Assembly: GCA_036023115.1 (NCBI GenBank)
Contig: JAYKKT010000047.1
Span: 2,292,001-2,356,000, forward strand
Reading direction: 5' to 3'
DNA length: 64,000 nt
DNA from: Brasenia schreberi
Lineage: Eukaryota > Streptophyta > Magnoliopsida > Nymphaeales > Cabombaceae
The notes under the pieces are model-generated. The model ran no database searches. It had not been told where the DNA came from and saw nothing but the letters and a program-made list of their open reading frames with translations. Made by a program: the position numbers and the translations under genes. Of the stretch, positions 52,501-64,000 are shown in pieces (position 1 is the stretch's first letter; each line of letters begins with the position of its first letter).

Positions 52501-52573
52501 TAGTGTCACAGTGGCCATTGCACTTCCACCTGAGCACATGAGTGAGTTTGAGAAAGTGATATATGATATATAG
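49563..52573 (+). CDS. HCT: HCT-like BAHD acyltransferase
   Basis: Exons 49563-49597, 50225-50636 and 51668-52573 give 450 residues. Exon 1 supplies only MVSSGHHQMSS plus two bases of an Arg codon; exon 2 has no in-frame Met after its acceptor, so an upstream coding exon is needed. The exon 2/3 intron after LLLVQ is the one found in HCT genes. The catalytic motif HHYAADG sits at 165-171 (base His166) and the structural DFGWG at 397-401. N-terminal VENSTIVRPATETP and PFYPLAGRLG are typical of hydroxycinnamoyl-CoA:shikimate/quinate transferases, which act in the cytosol in monolignol and chlorogenate synthesis. The SWAR arginine equivalent is kept, but the segment before DFGWG reads LSMDGA instead of the usual LPIxDA, so the acceptor may differ from shikimate. 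Confidence 0.92.
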
Positions 52574-53863
<1,290 letters not shown>

Positions 53864-55502
53864 CAACAATAACAACAACTAAGCCTTTTACCCTAGATGG
53901 ATTCTTTGTTTCCACATAGCCCTATCATGTGCCATGTTGGCAGTTACAACATAAGCTAGATCATTCTTTATTGTTTCTTTCCAACACTTTCGTAGTCATC
54001 CTCTACCTTTTTTAATACTTTCAAAATCTAGTTTTTCATACCTTCTTACATGTGCTTCTTTTGATCTTCTTTCTACATGTTCAAACCATCTTAAATTATA
54101 TTCTCTCATTTTACCCTCTATTAGTGCCACTCTTAATTTGTTTCTAATAACCTTATTATGTATATGATTTTTCTGTGTATGACCACTCATCCATCTCAAC
54201 ATCTTCATTTCTACCAGAAACATCTTTTGTACATGTTGATGACTAACTGCCCAATACTCATAACTATAAAACATGTAGGTCTAATTATTACTCTATAATA
54301 TTTATATTTTAACTTTAATGATATATTCTTGTCACAAAGAATACCTGATGCTCTTTTCTATTTTAATCAACCTGCATTAATTTTATGCGTAATATCTCCA
54401 TCAATTATTTTATCACTATAAAAAATTGAATCTCGGTATTTGAAACCTTTTTTTAGGGATGCAATGTGTGCTAATTTTAATTTCTATGTCCTCTGAAGTA
54501 ACCAAATGATAAAACTTACATTCCATATATTTTGTCTTTGTTCTACTAAGCCGGAAGCCTTTATTTTCTAATATTTCTCTCCATAGTTCCAATTTTCTAT
54601 TAACTTTTTCTTTAAACTCTTCTACTAATACAATGTCATCTTCAAATAACATACACCAAGGTACTTCATCTTGAATATGTTTTGTTAACTCATTAATCAC
54701 AATTATAAATAAGTATGGACTTAAAGTTAATCCTTGATGTAACCCAATATTAACTTCAAAGAAGTTTGTCATTCCTTTATGAGTCCTCACATGTTTTTAC
54801 ACCATCATACATGTCTCTAATAAGGTTTGTTTATGTCAATGGGATACCTAATTTTTCCAAGGTTTTCCAAAGAACATTCCTTGGTACCCTATCGTAAGTT
54901 TTTTCTAAATCAATAAAAATCATGTGAAGGTCTTTCTTTTTTGCTTTAAAATGTTTCATAAGATGTATCAAAAGGTGAATCACTCAATAGTAGATCTACA
55001 TAGCATGAATCTAAATTGGTTCTCTGTTGTACTCGATACTTGTCTTAACCTACGTTCGATAATTCTTTTTCATAATTTCATAGTATGGTTCATTAACTTG
55101 ATACCCCGATAATTTGCACAATTTTGAATGCCTTCCTTCTTCTTGTATATGGGTATAAGTATATTTGCTCTCCATTCCTCGAGCATCTTTTGGTTTCTCC
55201 ATATTTCATTAAATAGTCTTGTGAGCTAAGTAATTTTTTTCTCTCCTAGAAATTTTCAAACTTCTATAGGAATATTGTTGGGTCCTATAACTTTACCACC
55301 CTTTATATGTTTAAGAGCTTCTTTAACATCATTATTTTGACTACGTCGGTAAAAATTATGATTTATATACTTTTCCTTGACTAACTCTCCTAAGCTAATA
55401 CTAACATCTTTATTTTCATTAAAAAACTTATAAAAATATTTTTCTATCTATTTTTTTATGTCATCATTTGCCACTATAATTTTCTCATCCTCGTCTTTGA
55501 TG
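53864..55502 (-). mobile_element. 5'-truncated RTE LINE copy between the two HCT copies
   Basis: The minus strand reads the reverse transcriptase and 3' ORF of the RTE. Blocks seen are the antisense of the [13 protein letters not shown] region near 55170, [20 protein letters not shown] near 54780, a catalytic box FEDD near 54650, and [19 protein letters not shown] near 54180. The tail appears at the left edge as CAACAATAACAACAAC. The copy begins at the equivalent of base 3870 in the full element. No clear target duplication was seen. Frameshifts make it inactive. Confidence 0.92.
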
Positions 55503-56164
55503 TTTCTTGCAGGACTGATGAATTCATCAACAATGAACATGTGGAAGTTTTATCATCATAATGGAGATTGAAGCTCTAAGAGTAGCCCCACCATTTTCTT
55601 TACATAGTACCGAAGGTAGAATATTTTTACTTTTTCGGTCATAGTTTCCTCTAGTTTAGCTATAGAAGGTATTTGCTTATATTGTTTCATTTGGTAGTTA
55701 AGTGCACTAGGTTTTGAGTCATATAAGTGTTTTGGTTGGAAAACTTTGTAACAAATAGTGGCGAGAACTCTTTGCAAGCAACTAATAGGAGATCACCTTA
55801 GCATGGAAACTAAAGATCACCAAATGAGCCAGTTGACCATTAGATAAGGCTCATTTCTCTTACTTTGTAGGATAATCATGTAGTGTTAGTTTTTAGGTGT
55901 TATTTTCAACTTGCTTTAATGCCTATCATTAATCTCTATTTAAGTCATTGGAATGAAACGAATTGTAAAGAGGCTTTTGGTGTAGGCAATTTGTTGTTTG
56001 AAAGTACCTCTCTTCTCCTTATCTCATCTAAACTCGGCTAGCTTGGGTTTAGTAGGGATTATCAGGTTCATTGTCCTTATCAATCCCGATTGTGACAGGG
56101 AATTCGTTGAAGGCTAGAAATTGTTACAACCAGAATGCCTAACAATCGTTTGGTTCACATCACA
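55503..56164. other. Unassigned stretch before the HCT pseudogene
   Basis: AT-rich, with no gene recognised. I searched it by eye for a second copy of HCT exon 2 and found none. Confidence 0.55.
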
Positions 56165-57331
56165 TATCCAATTTAACTTCCAATTGAGATCTTCAAAATA
56201 ATTCAATGAAAGAACATTCAAAACATTTTTTTATGCATGCCATTGTTTTTCTTACTTCGTGTGTGTGTGTGTGTGTGTGTTTGTGTGTGCACGTGTGTCT
56301 GTGGTAAACAGTAGAACTAGCCAAACATCAACCCAACACGTTCCACCTACCAGCCCAACCCGAAAATTTGAATCCCACCCAGAAGAATATGTGTATGGTT
56401 TTAAAAGGGCAACTATTTTGCTATTTAGATGCTGATCCATTGGTTAATGATCTGGAACACCTTGTTTGGCAGGTTACTACTTTCAAGTGTGGTGGTGTCT
56501 GCCTCGGTGTCACCGTCCACCATTACGCAGCCGATGGGCACTCAGGCCCTCATTTTGTGAACTCTTGGTCCAGAATTGTGCGTGATCTTGATGCAACTTC
56601 CCCGTCCTTCGACAGAACCCTCCTAAGGGCAAGAGTTCCAGCCAGGTCCACCATTGAAAAGCAAGATACCTTCCAATATCCAAGGAAAAGATCCCCAAAG
56701 CAATTTCCATTCCATGAGAATCTTCAAAATTATCAAAGAACAAATGATGATCCTGAAGAGCAAGGCCAACCAAGGGGACAACACTATGAGATATACCACC
56801 TTTGAGACTCTAGCTGGTCATGTATGGAGATGTGCTTGCAAAGCCAGAAAACTAGACCATGACCAACAAACCACAGTTTTCATAACCGTGAATGGTCAGT
56901 CACACCTCCAGCCGAACCTACTCGAAGGCTATTTCGGCAATGTCATCTTTTCTGCAGCACCGGTAGCTGAGTCAGGTGAGCTCACTTCTAGGCCCCCACA
57001 CTATGCAGCAAGCAAGGTTCATGGTGCATTGATGAGGATGGATGATGAATACTTGAGATCAGCAATTGACTACTTAGAACTGCAACCCAATTTGAGTGCA
57101 CTCTTCAGCGACATGACCCCGTTCGGATGTCCGAACCTAGTGATCAATTGTTGGGCCAGGTTGTCTATGGACGGTGCTGATTTTGGATGGGGAAGCCCTT
57201 TCCTCATCAGTCCAGTGGGCAAGCCATACGATGGTTGCAGTCTCATCTTATCCAGCCCTTTGAATACAGTGGACATTGCACTCCCACCTGAGCATATAAG
57301 TGAGTTTGAGAAAGTGACACATGATATATAG
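56165..57331 (+). pseudogene. Truncated, frameshifted tandem copy of the HCT-like gene
   Basis: Sequence from about 56165 matches intron 2 of the intact gene (CCAATTGAGATC...ATTCAATGAAA, compare 50886), then exon 3 from the acceptor at 56473 to the stop at 57329-57331. Exons 1 and 2 are absent. Relative to the intact copy, 32 bases are missing after GGGCAAG (near 56633), which shifts the frame; the reading resumes as SKIPSNIQGKDPQ in another frame. HHYAADG and DFGWG are still encoded, but in different frames. A 12-base loss near the end (NDDSVT region) keeps the frame. The rest is about 90% or more identical by eye, so the duplication is fairly recent. Confidence 0.93.
56258..56288. repeat. 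(GT)n microsatellite
   Basis: GT repeats lie in the intron-derived part of the HCT pseudogene. The intact copy has only a short GTGTGT-rich stretch at the matching place (about 50983-51020). Confidence 0.9.
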
Positions 57332-58740
57332 ATCCAGACCCATTCAAAGTTTACTAGTAGGGTATACTATGGTCTTATTTCGACTTGCATATATTAATAA
57401 GCAATAGGCTCAAAGCATACCATTTGTTGATTGTTTCATTAGAAAAACAAGTTTGAGCTGATGTTAACATCTAGTTCGTCAGCGGACCACCGATTTGATC
57501 CAATTCCCGTTTCCGGTAATCATCTTAGAGGTTCGGTGTGACATTTTGAGCTTACTAATACTCGAGCTCAAGACTGCACTGAAAGTTACTTTGATTCAGC
57601 AAGCTTTGAATCGAGAATGCTTGAATGAGTGGAGCTTGAGTACAAATTGCAAAGCTCCGGGCAATCTTGAGCTGCATAGGCTTTTAGTGATCCAATCTTG
57701 AGAAGGTCATGCTCGTTCAAGCAATGTGAGAAACATGAGCCTGTTAATACAACTGACTTTGCTCAATATTACCCCTTTTTCCTGGTCTAAACCAGGGGTA
57801 TCTGGAAGCCCACAAGAACCCCGATTAATCTGGTTCATACCGGGTCAGCCCACTGTAGAATTAAACCTCTCCAAAGCACTGGTTTTTCCATTCGCAAAGA
57901 TTCGAACTTGAGACCTCGCTTAAGGGGAGTAAGTGTCGAACCACTGGAACCAACCAAGCATGCATTTGCTCAATGTTACTTTAGTAAGGAACTACAGGTG
58001 TGTTCGATTCGCACTCAAGAAAGCGATAGAGGCCCGAAAACAGTGCTTTCCCTTTGTTCAGCTAAACCAGCATGCCCAACACTGGACCGACCCACACCAG
58101 CAAATTTTCTTCAGTAGTCTCCATTGATTTATGGAATCAATGTATAAGGATAGATACATCAGCAGACGAATTGTAATGCATGCCTTAAACTAGCCGAAGT
58201 CTTTTCGAATGGAAAGCCGGGGTTAGGTCGTTGCCCGAACTCATGACCTTCAACTTAGAAAAGTTCTTCTGGCCAGGAGAGCCAAGGATCCTTTTGCAAA
58301 TCTACCGGGATGCTTAAGATTCAAACTCTCAGCCCTCAGGCCCACCTGATCTTGACCTGAACAAGTTGAACTTATAACATAAGAAGCGACGGATAACCAC
58401 ATTAAGCATCAGATTCTCCCACCTTCAAGATAGCTATTGCCTTGTTTGGAGAGGCATCTTTATCTGCTGCATGTGCTCAAATTCAGAAAGAAGATGCAAC
58501 ACTTCATCAAGGATTCCCTTGGATAAACTTAGGGTTGTTGATAACCATCACAGGCGCACGTGTGGGCATTCACACGCACACACATGCATACACACGGTAC
58601 GGAAGACTGAACTCCACAACTTGTATTTACTGCTGTATCATCCTTTTACAATGGCAGAAGAAACAATCACAAAAACTGATAATGACAACAAATAGGCTAT
58701 GCTACCCAACAGCTAAGTGGGCTCCTATTGTTCTAAAAGC
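57332..58740. other. Intergenic region between the HCT pseudogene and the coiled-coil gene
   Basis: Holds two SINE-like box B strings on the minus strand (about 57900 and 58240). Short ORFs at 57495-58127 and 58442-58762 show no family similarity. No gene recognised. Confidence 0.55.
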
Positions 58741-60777
58741 TCAAACCCTCAGAGCTACCTGATCTTGCCGTGAGATCTTCCTTTTGCCCACTCTTTCTGC
58801 ACCTCCACTGCCACCAACTATTGCATTACTAATCTCTCGGCAAATTGATAACTTCAAATCACTCATCAATGGATCATCTTCAATCACACCCACCTTTGCC
58901 TTCTTTTTCAATTTCAAAGGCTCCAATAGAACTTGAACTTCTTCATCTTGTTCCAACTTCTAACAATAAACAAGTAAATGGTAACTATAGAAGTGAAACT
59001 TTCCCACAGATACCGAAATTTGGCATCAATATAAGCATAAAAGTCAAGGTAGCCAACTACATCAGTACGGTACAAGTCAAGCACCAAAAACACAACATAT
59101 TCAACAATCAATTTTAAGGGGAAAAAAAGAAAAGTTACAAAATTACACAGGCTCTAGAAAAGATATTAAGAGAACAACAACAGCCGAAAATAATGACTTT
59201 ATTCTTAACGTAGCTGCACCTTATTTTACAACCGAGCAAAAATTAGATAATAAGCAAATCAACAAAAAAAATCAGCGGAAACCATTTTTTGTATTTTTCA
59301 TCTGTAGTATTAAAGAGAAAGTCATCCCTCAGGAACAAAGTTAATATAGGTTCTACTAGGATTTCCAAAGATGCAATTTCGGACTTAGTGCTCGATCTTG
59401 AATTTGCAAGTGAATATGCATAAGAGATCGTAATCCTCAAATGCTACATGAAGTTCACATACAAGAACAACAAGCAAATTTATTGGAGAGGGAATAGTTG
59501 ATTTATTTTGTTGATGAAATTGATTAAACTTGTGCATATATAACTGACCATGGAAATGTAATATGTGCAATGAAGACCAGTAAGCAAAGGCGCATACCAC
59601 CAAGAAGTACCACAGACAAACGGTAAAAGATGAATAAATAAGTCCACATAGAATTTATAGAAGTTTGCAGTATCACTTACAGGTTCAGAAGCCTGATTCA
59701 AGTCCAAAAGAGCATGATTTCGCCTAGGAGGACCATCTTCTTTGGAAGTTTTTCTCCAAAGATCACTTCCACTTGGTGTGTCTAAGTTCTGGAATTGGCT
59801 AATCTTTTGCTTCGGCTTTTCAGACATTGGGTTGCACGATAAGATTTTGTGCCTTCGCTGTAAAAATCTGCATAAATCGAACCCACTCCCTCAAAACCAA
59901 CAAATCCAAATTGAAGATGCAAAACCAAACAGGCATTACAGGGAAAGTATCAGTACCTAACTTCTGCCAACAGTCTTGATCTCCTCTCTTTGGCTTCTTG
60001 CACCCTTGCGTTCAAACCTTGCGTTTCCTACACATGAAAAGGTTTCAATTTTGAGAAATGAAGGCAAAGAAGCAATCTGAAATAAGTCAACAACCGAAAA
60101 CAACAGAAAAGACAGTGCGAAAGCACAAATTGGAAGGAGAGAATGGAAGACTCAAAACTAGGTGCAAAAATATGAAAGGGATTAGAACTTCCAATGTTAA
60201 CCAGAACAAGAGAGAAATAATGAATTGAGGGATCCCCGTTTGACTATATGCCACGAAAATACATGAACCATCTTTTTTTATAGACAAAGCAATGAAAAAT
60301 ATTAACACAGCCATAACAGAAGCCCTCTTTATAGCATCAAACCAGAACATCAAGAAGAGTCATACAAAGAAGGTATTACGATGTACAGAAGTGCAATTCT
60401 TCAAGGGAACGCAAGAAAAAATTGATGACAGAGCTCTTTACTTTTGGAATGTGTTATCACAACTCTCAGGATGAAGAAAACCATGATCAAGGATCGCTTT
60501 CCCTACAAGGAGAACTGAAACAAAATGGAGAAAAAGAAAGAGCACACAAGTTTCGTCTCCAAGGAAGACTACCCATCATCACAAAAGCGGCAGCAACGAC
60601 CAACGTTATACAAACAAAATCTCAAAAACAAAGAAACCCAACAACATAGAGAACAGAGGGAAGAGGGCGGAGAGAAAAGGAGAAAAGATGGGCTCTTACC
60701 CTCAGCAAATCCTCGTAATCCTGCTTCAGACTCTGGTGCTTCGAAATCAATTTCTTGCCATCAGGCAGAGACGCCAT
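58741..60777 (-). CDS. Small coiled-coil plant protein of unknown function
   Basis: Four exons: 60777-60700, 60027-59957, 59867-59681 and 58959-58741, totalling 184 residues. Borders are GT-AG (AGG|GTAAG, GTTAG|GTACT, CCT|GTAAGT) and phases agree. Residues 1-65 form a heptad-rich helix (LISKHQSLKQDYEDLL, ARVQEAKERRSRLLAEVRFL), likely a coiled coil. The middle is polar (KPKQKISQFQ, RRNHALLDLNQ), and the C-terminal part is Lys-rich and ends RKISRQDQVALRV. The short, in-phase exons and a CT-rich leader argue for a real gene. It resembles uncharacterised plant proteins with a similar N-terminal helix and ISxQDQxALR end, but I cannot name a function. A nuclear or scaffold role would be a guess. 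Confidence 0.85.
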
Positions 60778-61061
60778 CTTTCTCTCTCTGTGTATGAAAG
60801 GAGAAAGGAAGGAAGAGAGATGGGGAAAGAAAGGAAAAAGAGAAAGGGAATCAGAGGTGGAGAGGGAAAGCAGGCCCAAAATAGCAGCAGTCCCTCCAAC
60901 CCTGATCAACAAGATGGTGCCACCTAAACCAAAACTTGGAAAACCCTCTCTCTCTCATACACCATACGCATTAGATTAGATGGTGTTCCCCATCAAAGAT
61001 CCTAGAGAGAGAGAGAGAAAGGGTTCATGTGGGAATAGGCTTACCCAGACCCGCCCATGGG

Positions 61062-61388
61062 TCAGAGAGGAGGATACAAGTTAGAGAGAGAAGGGAAGAC
61101 ATAGTGAGAGAAAGAGAAAGAAGATGTTTTGTCGATGTTGAAGAGGTTGGTTGGTGGCATCTTCTTTGGCTTGGACTTCTTCTGCCCACTGAAGCACATC
61201 TGACCTGACCCCAAGAATACGGCGCTGGACACAAACTGGGTCTTGTTGCTTGAAGAGTCTTTCTCTCGAGGAGAATTATTGCAGAAGGGCATTCCCGTAA
61301 TCTTCTGTCCCTTCCTCTCCTTCAGTTTTTGCTGTGCGCCTCTGCAGATGCCTTTCCTTTTTCCTCCATAAATTTCCAGCTGAGCCAT
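61062..61388 (-). CDS. Hypothetical 108-codon ORF, possible small gene
   Basis: The start follows a CT-rich leader (TCTCTCTCTTTTGTATA before ATG), as in many plant genes. The protein is basic in its first half (GGKRKGICRGAQQKLKERKG) and Ser-rich later, with no recognised domain, signal peptide or membrane helix. It lies 285 bases upstream of the coiled-coil gene start on the same strand, so it could also be part of that gene's upstream region. It could also continue through an unseen intron. No family recognised. Confidence 0.35.
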   Translation of the reverse strand: MAQLEIYGGKRKGICRGAQQKLKERKGQKITGMPFCNNSPREKDSSSNKTQFVSSAVFLGSGQMCFSGQKKSKPKKMPPTNLFNIDKTSSFSFSHYVFPSLSNLYPPL

Positions 61389-61744
61389 TATACAAAAGAG
61401 AGAGAGAGAGAGAGAGGCTTGTTTCCTCCTCTCTCCAAACCGTGTTATGTTAATTTTTAGCCTTTGTAGAGAGAGAGACAGGCCATATGAAGGTGGTTAA
61501 AAATTGCAGAATTTGCATGTTATTGAAATACCCTGGATCGATTTGTTTTATCACGTCGGTGGCCGTTTCTCGTTGACCTTTTCTAAATCTTGTGCAGAGT
61601 GTGATTGGGTTGCCTGGTCACGATGCACGCCGACGTAAAATTTCGATCTATATCTTTCTTTTCCTTCAAATTTTCCAAATACCGTCCAATCGGCCTTTTC
61701 TTTATTAAAGGAAAAAGGTTTTAGAAAAAGCACAACGAGCTTCG

Positions 61745-61850
61745 GGTCACCAGACCATAGGGACGACTCACAGGTTGAAGGTCATGAGTTCGATACCAGG
61801 AATCTTCATTGACTTGAAAAAGTTTAGTAATAAAGGGCTTGCTTTCCTTG
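61745..61850 (+). repeat. SINE-like repeat copy
   Basis: GGTTGAAGGTCATGAGTTCG followed by ATACCAGG, the common core of this dispersed family. The 5' box A-like part is poorly kept. Confidence 0.5.
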
Positions 61851-61931
61851 AAAAGTTTGTAACAAGGACATGAAATTTAAAGGAAGCCGCGTCTCTCATT
61901 TATTTTCTTGCATCACCTGAATTAGGACCTA

Positions 61932-62282
61932 TAGACATTGCCGGTTCTTAACTGCTCCGACAGTTTTAACCGGAACCGAATTGAGCCATAAAGCGGCTGA
62001 ACTGAGAACCAGAACGAGGGATCACTCAATTCGATTCCAGTTTCACCTCTTATAGAATCAGAACCGAAACTGGCAATTCCAAACTACTAGTTTTGGTATT
62101 TTTAAAAAAAAATCTTATACTTTTAAAGTTTTTAATAAAAGTACCGGTTACATGCGGTTCCATAATAGTACCGGAGCAGGTCCCTAGCTGGTTCAATTAT
62201 GGCTTCTGGTTCTTGGCTAATTGGAACTGACGATTTGAAACCGTAGGTTCCGATTTACCCAAAACTGGACATGTCTACTATT
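61932..62282. mobile_element. GGTT/AACC-rich MITE-like element
   Basis: Left border TAGACATTGCCGGTTCT, right border (reverse) TAGACATGTCCAGTTTT. These inverted ends match those of the element at 36835. The interior has repeated GGTTCC/GGAACC strings. No target duplication was seen. Confidence 0.55.
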
Positions 62283-62401
62283 TCCTATGATCCAAATCCA
62301 AGTTTAGCAATCCAAACAGGATCCAATCAAGAGTTTGATTTAAAATCGGTATTCACATCCAAAATCACTCTGTTTGGACCTGCTAAGGAAGAAGAGTCTA
62401 C

Positions 62402-62690
62402 AACAACAACAACTAAGCCTTTTCCCATAGTAGATGGGGTCGGCTACATGGATTCTTTGTTTCCACATAGCCCTATCATGTGTCATGTTAACATTTAACT
62501 CACAATAAGCTAGATCATTGTTTATTGTTTCTTTCCAACACTTTTGTGGTCGTCCTCTACCTCTTTTAATACTTTCAAAATTTAGTTTTTTTGTATCTTC
62601 TTACACTTCTTACGCGTTCTTCTTTTGATCTTTTTTCTATATGTCCGAACCATCTTAAACGATATTCTCTCATTTATCCTCTATTGGGTT
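62402..62690 (-). mobile_element. RTE LINE 3' fragment
   Basis: The forward strand starts CAACAACAACAACTAAGCC, then GTAGATGGGGTCGGCTAC, the antisense RTE 3' end. About 290 bases remain, up to the equivalent of the LRWFAHI region. Confidence 0.9.
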
Positions 62691-63330
62691 TGATACAGTT
62701 TAGTGGACCTTAATTGAATAGAATAACCTTGCATTGAGGGGAGAAATATAGCAGGGACACCAACAGGGTGTTTGATTGCAAGGTCGGGACTATGGAACTG
62801 AAACGAGTTTGAGTCAAGGCCTGCATTTGATCATAATGCTCTGGTAGAAGCGTTGGTGATACGAGGAAGGTGTTGAGAAAGTTTTAATGGTGGCATTCAA
62901 TTCAATGCCTCCTTGTTGTTTCTGTGTTAGCTTCTTCCTCGGTTCCATCTAGTGATGATGGCGACCTTACATAATTTTCAAGGTGTGGCTCAGGAAATTT
63001 TTAATGATTTTCAGTATTTTGTATTGGAGTTTTCTTTTTGGACATGTTGGTGAACCCCAGATCCACATAGAAGATGGCAGAACCAGCTTTTACAAAGAAA
63101 GTAAGTAGGATGGGGATGCATGCTGTTGGGTCTGTGTCTGCAACGTTATCCGAAACCCAATTTTGACTTTCATGCCAAATGCGAATAAAGCCAGTTTAAT
63201 TCAACCTGTCGTTACCTTTATAAGAAACATAAATGTTATCAATAAAACCAATGATTTTTTTATCTTTTCATACTCTTTCCATGAGACTCAATACTTGAAT
63301 CTTCTCTTAAGAAACTATTATAGATATCAA

Positions 63331-63504
63331 AGTGGTGGATCTAGAAATTCTTTTGGGGTAGAGCAAATAGCCCCCAAATGGTTTTGGGTAGAGCAAACTA
63401 TGCATTGTAGCCCATGGATCTTACCATGGGCTATAGACTTTAAGTTGAAAATCGATTTTGGATATTTTGGGTGGGGCACTCCGCTCAATATGGATCCACC
63501 ACTG
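63331..63504. mobile_element. hAT-like MITE with 8 bp target duplication
   Basis: The left end AGTGGTGGATC and the reverse of the right end, CAGTGGTGGATC, form inverted repeats. A perfect 8 bp direct repeat GATATCAA flanks the unit at 63323-63330 and 63505-63512. The 174 bp length, TIR sequence and 8 bp target site fit non-autonomous hAT elements. Confidence 0.8.
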
Positions 63505-64000
63505 GATATCAATTGACTTAGCAATTGGATCATTGTCGGTATCGTGTCATTGACATGGGTTTTACCCTTTTAACTATAGGTGCTCCACGACGAGGAGTAT
63601 GGGCTCATGGATCCCCTTTAACGTTAACCATATCTTTGGATGGGGTCCATTCTCGCCCAATCGCGCTTAACTTCTAGTTCTATGAGCTTTAGTAGATTAA
63701 GAGTGAAAATATTTCAATTGCATAAATGATATAATAAAGTTTTGTGAAAATATTGTAACTACCTAAGGCAACTCTCCTTCTTTATCTAAGCTTTAGACCG
63801 GATCTACAATGTGACCACTCACTATGGTGAAGTTCATCATTTGTTTGAGGATAGAAGAGGTTGTTTTTGTCAATGACAAGCTTGGGACAGGCAAAAACCT
63901 ACCAGGTATATTCATTGAAAAAAAAGATCATGTAAATATTATAGAGCCATCGGGAACTAGTTGTGGGACTATCAGTAGTGGATCTGGTGGGGTGGGTACC

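Larger units (their letters stand above)
61389..64000. other. Right-hand intergenic region
   Basis: Apart from the SINE-like copy, GGTT-rich element, RTE tail and hAT-like MITE listed separately, I see no gene. The last 25 bases (AGTAGTGGATCTGG) resemble the start of another hAT-like MITE cut by the window edge. Confidence 0.55.

Noticed and set aside
57495..58762. Cluster of short plus-strand ORFs (60-106 codons)
   Set aside because: No similarity, mixed frames and overlap with SINE-like strings; no splice structure linking them.

Overview
The window is nuclear DNA of a flowering plant. It is AT-rich, its genes are split by GT-AG introns, and it carries an S-adenosylmethionine decarboxylase gene with the plant-type pair of overlapping upstream ORFs, an LRR receptor kinase of the NIK type, a BAHD acyltransferase and many plant-type retroelements and MITEs. 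I cannot name the species. No operon, phage, CRISPR array or bacterial-type cluster is present. The neighbouring genes look functionally unrelated, as is usual in plant chromosomes.

Layout, left to right. (1) 1-10287, minus strand: the first three coding exons of an MRS2/CorA-type magnesium transporter; the rest of the gene lies beyond the left edge. Its 8.3 kb third intron holds a decayed Ty1/copia element, into whose gag zinc-knuckle region a nearly full-length RTE-clade LINE has inserted with a 16 bp target-site duplication. (2) 10288-14080: divergent intergenic region with SINE-like copies, compound microsatellites and a miniature RTE derivative. (3) 14080-17123, plus strand: SAMDC with TATA box, leader intron, tiny and small uORFs and an uninterrupted 357-codon main ORF. 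(4) 18839-23778, minus strand: a three-exon heptahelical (HHP/PAQR, adiponectin-receptor-like) protein gene, tail to tail with SAMDC; its 3.6 kb intron carries an old RTE remnant. (5) 23779-30793: gene-free, with an RTE scrap, tandem ~370 bp repeats, long TA and TTA tracts and a Tourist-like element. (6) 30794-34639, minus strand: an 11-exon NIK-type LRR receptor kinase (659 residues). (7) 34640-42790: gene-free, with RTE copies and MITEs. (8) About 42797-48149: a decayed Ty1/copia element with a 36 bp minisatellite in its leader. (9) 49563-52573, plus strand: an HCT-like BAHD acyltransferase in three coding exons, followed at 56165-57331 by a 5'-truncated, frameshifted tandem copy; an antisense RTE fragment lies between them. 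(10) 58741-60777, minus strand: a four-exon, 184-residue coiled-coil protein of unknown function, with an unassigned 108-codon ORF upstream. (11) 61389-64000: MITEs, a SINE-like copy and an RTE tail.

The most informative signals are the SAMDC uORF pair (translational control by polyamines), the nested retroelements in the MRS2 intron, eight RTE insertions of different ages (three with a differently altered catalytic box, one a miniature keeping only both ends), the broken tandem HCT copy, and a NIK splice donor that abuts a microsatellite. I found no convincing undescribed multi-gene system. All exon joins were read by eye from splice signals and family similarity, without alignments.
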